32,158 nucleotides of DNA from an uncultured Thiotrichales bacterium (GTDB lineage: Bacteria > Pseudomonadota > Gammaproteobacteria > CAZUMV01), in contig CALISW010000256.1 of assembly GCA_938041655.1 (NCBI GenBank), positions 1 to 32,158 on the forward strand. Reading direction: 5' to 3'. The translations under genes were made by a program, and so were the position numbers. This document shows positions 27,712 to 32,158 of this stretch, in pieces; the first letter of the stretch is position 1, and every line of letters begins with the position of its first letter. Below the pieces are notes generated by a model, which saw only the letters and a list, made by a program, of their open reading frames with translations, searched no databases and was not told where the DNA came from.

Positions 27712-28182
27712 ATGGCAATAAATACACTGCGCGGGAATCTTGATGGAAAAGGTATGCGCATCGCATTACTGGCATCCCGTTTTAACGGCTTCGTAGTAGA
27801 TGCTTTGGTGGGTGGCGCACAAGCAGCATTAGTCGAGCATGGTGTTAAGGAAGAAGACATAGACTTTGTCTCCGTCCCCGGCGCGCTCGAATTAAGTGTG
27901 GTTGCGGAGACGGCGGCTGCGAGCGGCAACTACGATGCCATCGTTGCGATTGGTGCGATCATTCGCGGTGAAACTTATCATTTTGAAATTGTCGCTAATG
28001 AGTCAGCGCGCGGTTTGGCTGATGTTGCTGCCAGACACAAGCTGCCAGTTCTGAACGGTGTGATCACCACCAATGATGAGGCTCAGGCAATGGCAAGAGC
28101 TGCAAGCGGTAAAGATAATAAAGGTGCGGAGGCAGCACTGGGTGCAATCGAAATGGCAAACTTGCTCAAGCAGCTTTCATAA
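27712..28182 (+). CDS. ribH: 6,7-dimethyl-8-ribityllumazine synthase RibH
   Basis: A 156-residue lumazine synthase that condenses the DHBP product of RibBX with the pyrimidine made by RibD. Motifs include ALLASRFNGFVVDAL, VSVPGALELSV, AIGAIIRGETYHFEIVANESARGL with the catalytic His, and PVLNGVITTNDEAQAMARA. The track begins at a TTG (27694) overlapping ribBX; the ATG at 27712 gives the normal family length and start MAINTLRGNLDG. Its stop TAA shares a base with the nusB ATG, which indicates coupled translation. It should assemble into the 60-mer or smaller icosahedral or pentameric form. Confidence 0.97.
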   Translation: MAINTLRGNLDGKGMRIALLASRFNGFVVDALVGGAQAALVEHGVKEEDIDFVSVPGALELSVVAETAAASGNYDAIVAIGAIIRGETYHFEIVANESARGLADVAARHKLPVLNGVITTNDEAQAMARAASGKDNKGAEAALGAIEMANLLKQLS

Positions 28183-28619
28183 TGGAGCAGCAATCAATTC
28201 ATAAACGTCGAGCCGCCAGACGTTTGGCTATGCAGGCGCTCTATTCATGGCACTTTAATGATGAAAATCCAGGCGCGCTGATTGATTCATTCAAGGGTGA
28301 TGAAGAATACGTGCGCGTGGACAAAACTTACTTCAAAGATCTGGTCAGCGGTGTCATCAAGCACCAGCAAGAGCTGGATGACGTGATTGAGAAATATGTG
28401 TCGCGCGCCAGCGAACAACTTGATCAGGTAGAAAATGCTGTGCTTCGTTTGGCTTCTTTTGAATTAATGCACCATCACGAAACGCCCTATAAAGTCATTG
28501 TCAGTGAAGCAGTTGCTCTGGCCAAAAAATTTGGTGCGCAGGACGGCTACAAGTTTGTTAATGGCGTGCTGGATAAGCTGTCTACAGAATTACGTGCTTT
28601 CGAAACTGCTGATAAATAA
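28182..28619 (+). CDS. nusB: Transcription antitermination factor NusB
   Basis: A 145-residue all-helical RNA-binding protein that joins NusE (S10) at boxA of rRNA operons. RRAARRLAMQALYSWHFN at the start and NAVLRLASFELMHHHETPYKVIVSEAVALAKKFGAQDGYKFVNGVLDKL at the end are typical. It begins at the ribH stop (TAATG). The ribH-nusB-thiL order is widespread in gammaproteobacteria. It is followed by thiL after 12 bases. Confidence 0.97.
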   Translation: MEQQSIHKRRAARRLAMQALYSWHFNDENPGALIDSFKGDEEYVRVDKTYFKDLVSGVIKHQQELDDVIEKYVSRASEQLDQVENAVLRLASFELMHHHETPYKVIVSEAVALAKKFGAQDGYKFVNGVLDKLSTELRAFETADK

Positions 28620-28631
28620 AGAGTTGCTGGT

Positions 28632-29591
28632 ATGCATGAATTTGCTCTAATTCAAAAGTACTTCGCTGATTTTCCCGGTGACGATTCGCTGGTCGAAGGT
28701 GTCGGTGATGATGCGGCTGTGATGAGGCCACCCAAAGATCACTTGTTAGTTCAGTCCAGCGATACGCTGGTCAGTGGCGTACATTTTCCAGACGATGCTC
28801 CTGCCGGTGATATTGCCTTCAAAGCCCTGATGGTGAATTTAAGCGACATTGCTGCAATGGGCGCCAAACCGCTGTGGTTTACGTTGGCTTTGACCTTGCC
28901 GGAAGTAAACGAGGCATGGTTACGTTCCTTTTCCGAAGTCTTAAGAGATCTATCTCAGCAAAAGGAAGTGGTGCTTGTTGGTGGCGATACTACATCAGGT
29001 TCTGAACTAGCGCTGACTATTACTATCACTGGTGCGGTCATGGAAGGTGAGCAAGTGATGCGCAGCGGTGCGAACGTCGGAGACCTGGTGTTTGTCACCG
29101 GCAATATCGGCGATGGTGCTTTAGGTTTGGCTCTGTGGCAAGAGCGCATTAAAAGTGTAGTAAATGCCGAGCCCTGTCTGGAACGCTTTTATCGACCAGT
29201 CGCACGTACCGAAATAGGTATATCGTTAGGGCCTATGGTAAGCGCCATGATTGATTGTAGTGATGGTTTGTTTGCCGATCTTGGGCATATTTTGAAGCGT
29301 AGTGAGTGTGGTGCAGAGATCATGCTTTCCAGTATTCCGGTTTCTGAAAGTTTCGTGTCTGTTGCCAGTGATGATCAGCTTAGGACAGAAATGTTAAACG
29401 GTGGTGATGACTACGAATTAATATTCTGTGCTTCTGCTGAAGCAAAAGACGAAATCCTCTCGCTGGCAAAGGTGCATGATTGCCCAATAACGCAGATTGG
29501 TGAGATTACGGGCTCTTCGGGTTTGCGAGTCATCAACGATGAAGGACAAGAAATAAATGTCTTTGAATCAGGGTATCGTCACTTTGGCTAA
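28632..29591 (+). CDS. thiL: Thiamine-monophosphate kinase ThiL
   Basis: A 319-residue enzyme that phosphorylates thiamine monophosphate to the active cofactor thiamine diphosphate. It belongs to the PurM/AIRS-like ATPase fold. Markers are GDDAAVM near the N-terminus, LMVNLSDIAAMGAKPLWFTLALTLP, LVGGDTTSG, FVTGNIGDGALGLAL, SAMIDCSDGLFADLGHI and the late GGDDYELIFCA. Its 3' end overlaps the pgpA start region by 35 bases. Same strand and closely spaced after nusB. Confidence 0.97.
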   Translation: MHEFALIQKYFADFPGDDSLVEGVGDDAAVMRPPKDHLLVQSSDTLVSGVHFPDDAPAGDIAFKALMVNLSDIAAMGAKPLWFTLALTLPEVNEAWLRSFSEVLRDLSQQKEVVLVGGDTTSGSELALTITITGAVMEGEQVMRSGANVGDLVFVTGNIGDGALGLALWQERIKSVVNAEPCLERFYRPVARTEIGISLGPMVSAMIDCSDGLFADLGHILKRSECGAEIMLSSIPVSESFVSVASDDQLRTEMLNGGDDYELIFCASAEAKDEILSLAKVHDCPITQIGEITGSSGLRVINDEGQEINVFESGYRHFG

Positions 29592-30078
29592 GTCTGAAAA
29601 AAATCACCCGGTTTCCGCCCGTGAGATCATGACCGACACTGTGCACATTCTGGCTTTCGGTTTCGGTAGTGGTTTGGCGCCCAAAGCGCCAGGTACTTTC
29701 GGTAGTGTCATAGGCGCACTGATTGCCTGGGCAATGTTGTCCTTGGGCCCGGCCAATTATCTAATTATTACCATCTTGAGTTTTGTATTTGGGGTGTGGT
29801 TGTGTGGCGCCTCCTCTACAAAGCTGGGCGTGCATGATCATGGTGGCATAGTGTGGGATGAAATCGTCGGTATGATGATTACCTATTTCATGCTACCGCA
29901 AGGCTGGTGGTGGTTATTGCTTGGGTTTGTGCTGTTCCGCTTGTTTGATATCGTCAAACCATGGCCAATAAGCTGGTTGGACAAGAGAGTTCACGGTGGT
30001 TTTGGTATTATGATAGATGACGTTATTGCTGGCTTGTTCGCGCTGGCTGTTTTGCAGCTGTTAAGTAGGTTTTTATGA
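29557..30078 (+). CDS. pgpA: Phosphatidylglycerophosphatase A
   Basis: A 173-residue inner membrane phosphatase that dephosphorylates phosphatidylglycerol phosphate. The characteristic HILAFGFGSGLAPKAPGTFGSVIGA, GVHDHGGIVWDEIVGMMITYF and KPWPISWLDKRVHGGFGIMIDDVIAG are intact, with several hydrophobic segments between. The ATG at 29557 has AAGGA about ten bases upstream and gives a length equal to E. coli PgpA (172). It overlaps thiL by 35 bases, more than usual, and its stop overlaps the next ATG (ATGA). Confidence 0.96.
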   Translation: MSLNQGIVTLAKSEKNHPVSAREIMTDTVHILAFGFGSGLAPKAPGTFGSVIGALIAWAMLSLGPANYLIITILSFVFGVWLCGASSTKLGVHDHGGIVWDEIVGMMITYFMLPQGWWWLLLGFVLFRLFDIVKPWPISWLDKRVHGGFGIMIDDVIAGLFALAVLQLLSRFL

Positions 30079-31253
30079 ATGAAATAATCGATGTGGTTGC
30101 AAGGAACTGGAACACCTTCAGTACCCTTGAGTTCACTTTGTTGGGCTCTTGTTTATTGTTGGTGATTTTTGCCAGAAAAATTCTTGGAACATTGTTCCAT
30201 CTGGGCTTTAACGACCGTCAGAATGTCGTCAAGTTACAAGTATTTCGTGCAGTCTGTTTGCTCATCATTATGGTTTTATTGCTCAATCATTTTGTCTTTC
30301 CGGGTGATCGTGAATCGATTGCCAGTAAAGTGGTTGGCGTCATCATGGTGCTATTTTGTGCTTTTTGGGCGACCCAGGTACTCAAGTTTTTCATCCGCAG
30401 GCAGTACGGCCATGCTCGGGAAGTAAACGGTAATAAAGTCATATCTGATACCTATAACAGTCGTCTGTTGAGTCTGTTGGTTACTGTGTTGGTAGTGATT
30501 GTTGCCTTAATCGGCATTGTTCAGGTGCTCGGTTTTAACAGTCTCCTTGAAGCAGGGGGTATGATTGGATTCCTCGGTGTGATGTTGGCATTAACACAAG
30601 CCAGCTGGGCGCCGGATATTATCAGTGGTTTGATTATTCTTAATAGTGGTTTGGTGGATGAAGAAGACGTCATCGAAATGGGTGATGGTGTGGTTGCACA
30701 AGTGTTCAGAACCAAGCTGTTTCATACCGAGTTACTCAACCTGATCGATAATCACAGAATAATGATCAAGAATGCGCAACTACGCGACATGAGTATTTGT
30801 AATTATTCCAAATTTGCCAGTGCAAAAGGCTTGCGCGAAAAACTGGCTTTCAAGATTGGTTACGATGTTGAGCCCGATGATGTAAAAGACATGTTCGAGG
30901 CGGCGTTTGTACGTGCGGTTGAAGATTCTTCTATACCGATTAATGAAGGTCATGCGATGGAAATTCGGGTGTTAGATACCGGAGACTATGCCGTTGAGTG
31001 GGGAGTGTTTTACTACGTCAATGATAAAAAACGAATCAAGGAAATGGTCAAAACAAAACAGTTCTTTAGAGAAATGATTCTCGAAGAATCACTCAAGCGT
31101 GGTATTAGTCTGGCGACCCCGGATCTTTTTCAAAATGCACTCGCTGGAGCGGCTCCAGTGCATCCGGTTGAGTCTGATACCAAGCAAATGAATTTTCCAG
31201 ACCCTGAGCTGGAGTCAATTTCTGCAGAATTACAGCAAAAAAATAAAGAGTAG
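30075..31253 (+). CDS. MscS-family mechanosensitive channel
   Basis: A 392-residue membrane protein of the small-conductance mechanosensitive channel family. Four N-terminal hydrophobic segments (for example LLGSCLLLVIFA, AVCLLIIMVLLLNHFVF, VVGVIMVLFCAFWA and LLVTVLVVIVALIGIVQV) precede the pore-lining helix region GGMIGFLGVMLALTQASWAPDIISGLIIL. The cytoplasmic beta domain has VDEEDVIEMGDGVVAQVFRTKLFHTELL and NHRIMIKNAQL. The C-terminus adds a polar tail. It probably protects the cell from hypo-osmotic shock; the exact subfamily is not assigned. Overlaps pgpA by 4 bases and lies 9 bases before gltX. Confidence 0.9.
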   Translation: MNEIIDVVARNWNTFSTLEFTLLGSCLLLVIFARKILGTLFHLGFNDRQNVVKLQVFRAVCLLIIMVLLLNHFVFPGDRESIASKVVGVIMVLFCAFWATQVLKFFIRRQYGHAREVNGNKVISDTYNSRLLSLLVTVLVVIVALIGIVQVLGFNSLLEAGGMIGFLGVMLALTQASWAPDIISGLIILNSGLVDEEDVIEMGDGVVAQVFRTKLFHTELLNLIDNHRIMIKNAQLRDMSICNYSKFASAKGLREKLAFKIGYDVEPDDVKDMFEAAFVRAVEDSSIPINEGHAMEIRVLDTGDYAVEWGVFYYVNDKKRIKEMVKTKQFFREMILEESLKRGISLATPDLFQNALAGAAPVHPVESDTKQMNFPDPELESISAELQQKNKE

Positions 31254-31262
31254 CTAAACCAC

Positions 31263-32158
31263 ATGACAGTAAGAACCAGATTCGCCCCCAGCCCAACGGG
31301 TTATTTACATTTGGGCGGAGCGCGTACCGCTTTGTTTGCCTGGCTATATGCCCGGCACAATCAAGGTGACTTCATACTACGTATCGAAGATACCGACCGT
31401 GAACGTTCTACTGAGGAATCAGTGCAGGCAATTCTGGATGGTATGGAGTGGTTGGGGCTGGATTATGACGAAGGTCCTTTCTACCAGACACATCGTATGG
31501 ACCGTTATAAAGAAATGATCCAGCAACTGCTCGACAATGATCAAGCCTACTACTGTTATTGCAGTAAAGAAGAGTTGGATGCTCTGCGCGAAGAGCAAAT
31601 GAAGAATAAAGAAAAGCCACGTTACGATGGCCGCTATCGAGACTTCAATGGCACACCACCAGAAGGTGTAGACCCGGTAATACGCTTCAAGAACCCGTTG
31701 CAAGGCGAGGTCACTTTTAATGACTTGGTCAAAGGTGAGATTAGTGTCAGCAACACTGAGCTGGATGATCTGATCATAGCGCGATCAGACGGCACACCAA
31801 CCTATAATTTCACCGTGGTAATTGATGATCTTGATATGGAAATTAGCCATGTTATTCGCGGCGATGATCATGTCAATAATACCCCGCGTCAGATTAATAT
31901 CTTCAAAGCGCTTAATGCTCCCATCCCTGAGTTTGCACATTTACCCATGATTCTTGGAGAGGACGGCCAACGACTTTCCAAACGCCACGGTGCGGTGAGC
32001 GTAATGCAGTATCCGGAGCAGGGCTATTTGCCCGAAGCGTTGCTGAACTATCTGGTTCGTTTGGGTTGGTCACATGGTGATCAGGAGTTATTTACGAAAG
32101 ATGAAATGATCAAGTTGTTTGCGCTGAAAGATGTGAATCGTGCGCCATCGAGTTTTAA
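31263..32158 (+). CDS. gltX: Glutamate--tRNA ligase GltX (5' part, runs off the window)
   Basis: The first 298 residues of a class I glutamyl-tRNA synthetase; the frame is open to the last base and the gene continues outside the window, so it is absent from the ORF track. The HIGH-type motif is [13 protein letters not shown] at the N-terminus and the KMSKS-type motif is RLSKRHG near residue 240. [11 protein letters not shown] and [25 protein letters not shown] are catalytic-domain signatures. YCYCSKEEL keeps the first zinc-type cysteine pair, but the second half of the site (usually RCRH) reads RYRD, so zinc binding is probably lost, as in many homologues. ATG start is close to the MscS gene. 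Confidence 0.95.
   Translation, partial: MTVRTRFAPSPTGYLHLGGARTALFAWLYARHNQGDFILRIEDTDRERSTEESVQAILDGMEWLGLDYDEGPFYQTHRMDRYKEMIQQLLDNDQAYYCYCSKEELDALREEQMKNKEKPRYDGRYRDFNGTPPEGVDPVIRFKNPLQGEVTFNDLVKGEISVSNTELDDLIIARSDGTPTYNFTVVIDDLDMEISHVIRGDDHVNNTPRQINIFKALNAPIPEFAHLPMILGEDGQRLSKRHGAVSVMQYPEQGYLPEALLNYLVRLGWSHGDQELFTKDEMIKLFALKDVNRAPSSF

Overview
The window looks like a chromosomal segment of a marine-type gammaproteobacterium. The gene orders nrdR-ribD-ribE-ribBX-ribH-nusB-thiL-pgpA and ettA-yjgR-(DUF815)-creB-creC, the full-length single-chain PurL and the class GN sortase with its VIT/vWA partner are all gammaproteobacterial traits. I cannot place it to genus. Nearly all DNA is coding; no tRNA, rRNA, CRISPR array or complete insertion sequence was seen. 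The last gene, gltX, runs off the right edge.

Region 1 (1-6679): 337 bases with no recognisable content, then a three-gene operon of a retropepsin-like protease (RimB-type), the protein glutamate ligase RimK and an AstE/AspA-type zinc hydrolase. This could be a writer plus two possible erasers of protein glutamylation. purL (purine synthesis) follows.

Region 2 (6667-10089): an accessory block. Two overlapping small genes encode a lipoprotein and a secreted protein sharing a homologous C-terminal domain. They are followed by an SF1 helicase with a NERD-like N-terminus and an NTF2/SnoaL-like protein.

Region 3 (10102-17379): a minus-strand operon of a transposase-like HTH protein, CreD, a VIT/vWA sortase-target protein and a class GN sortase. 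Beyond nadE, on the same strand, lie creC and creB. A CreBC sensor-regulator pair, its classical target CreD and an envelope sortase system thus sit together, suggesting an envelope-stress module.

Region 4 (17387-21384): a DUF815 AAA+ ATPase, the HerA-like ATPase YjgR and the translation factor EttA, closely packed upstream of creBC on the minus strand and probably one five-gene transcript.

Region 5 (21633-32158): a small secreted protein, glyA, nrdR and the riboflavin cluster, interrupted by a gene for an HslV-like Ntn hydrolase with a predicted Ser1 nucleophile. Then nusB, thiL, pgpA, an MscS-like channel and the start of gltX. The RibBX protein has lost the GTP cyclohydrolase II zinc cysteines, so a separate RibA is expected elsewhere in the genome.
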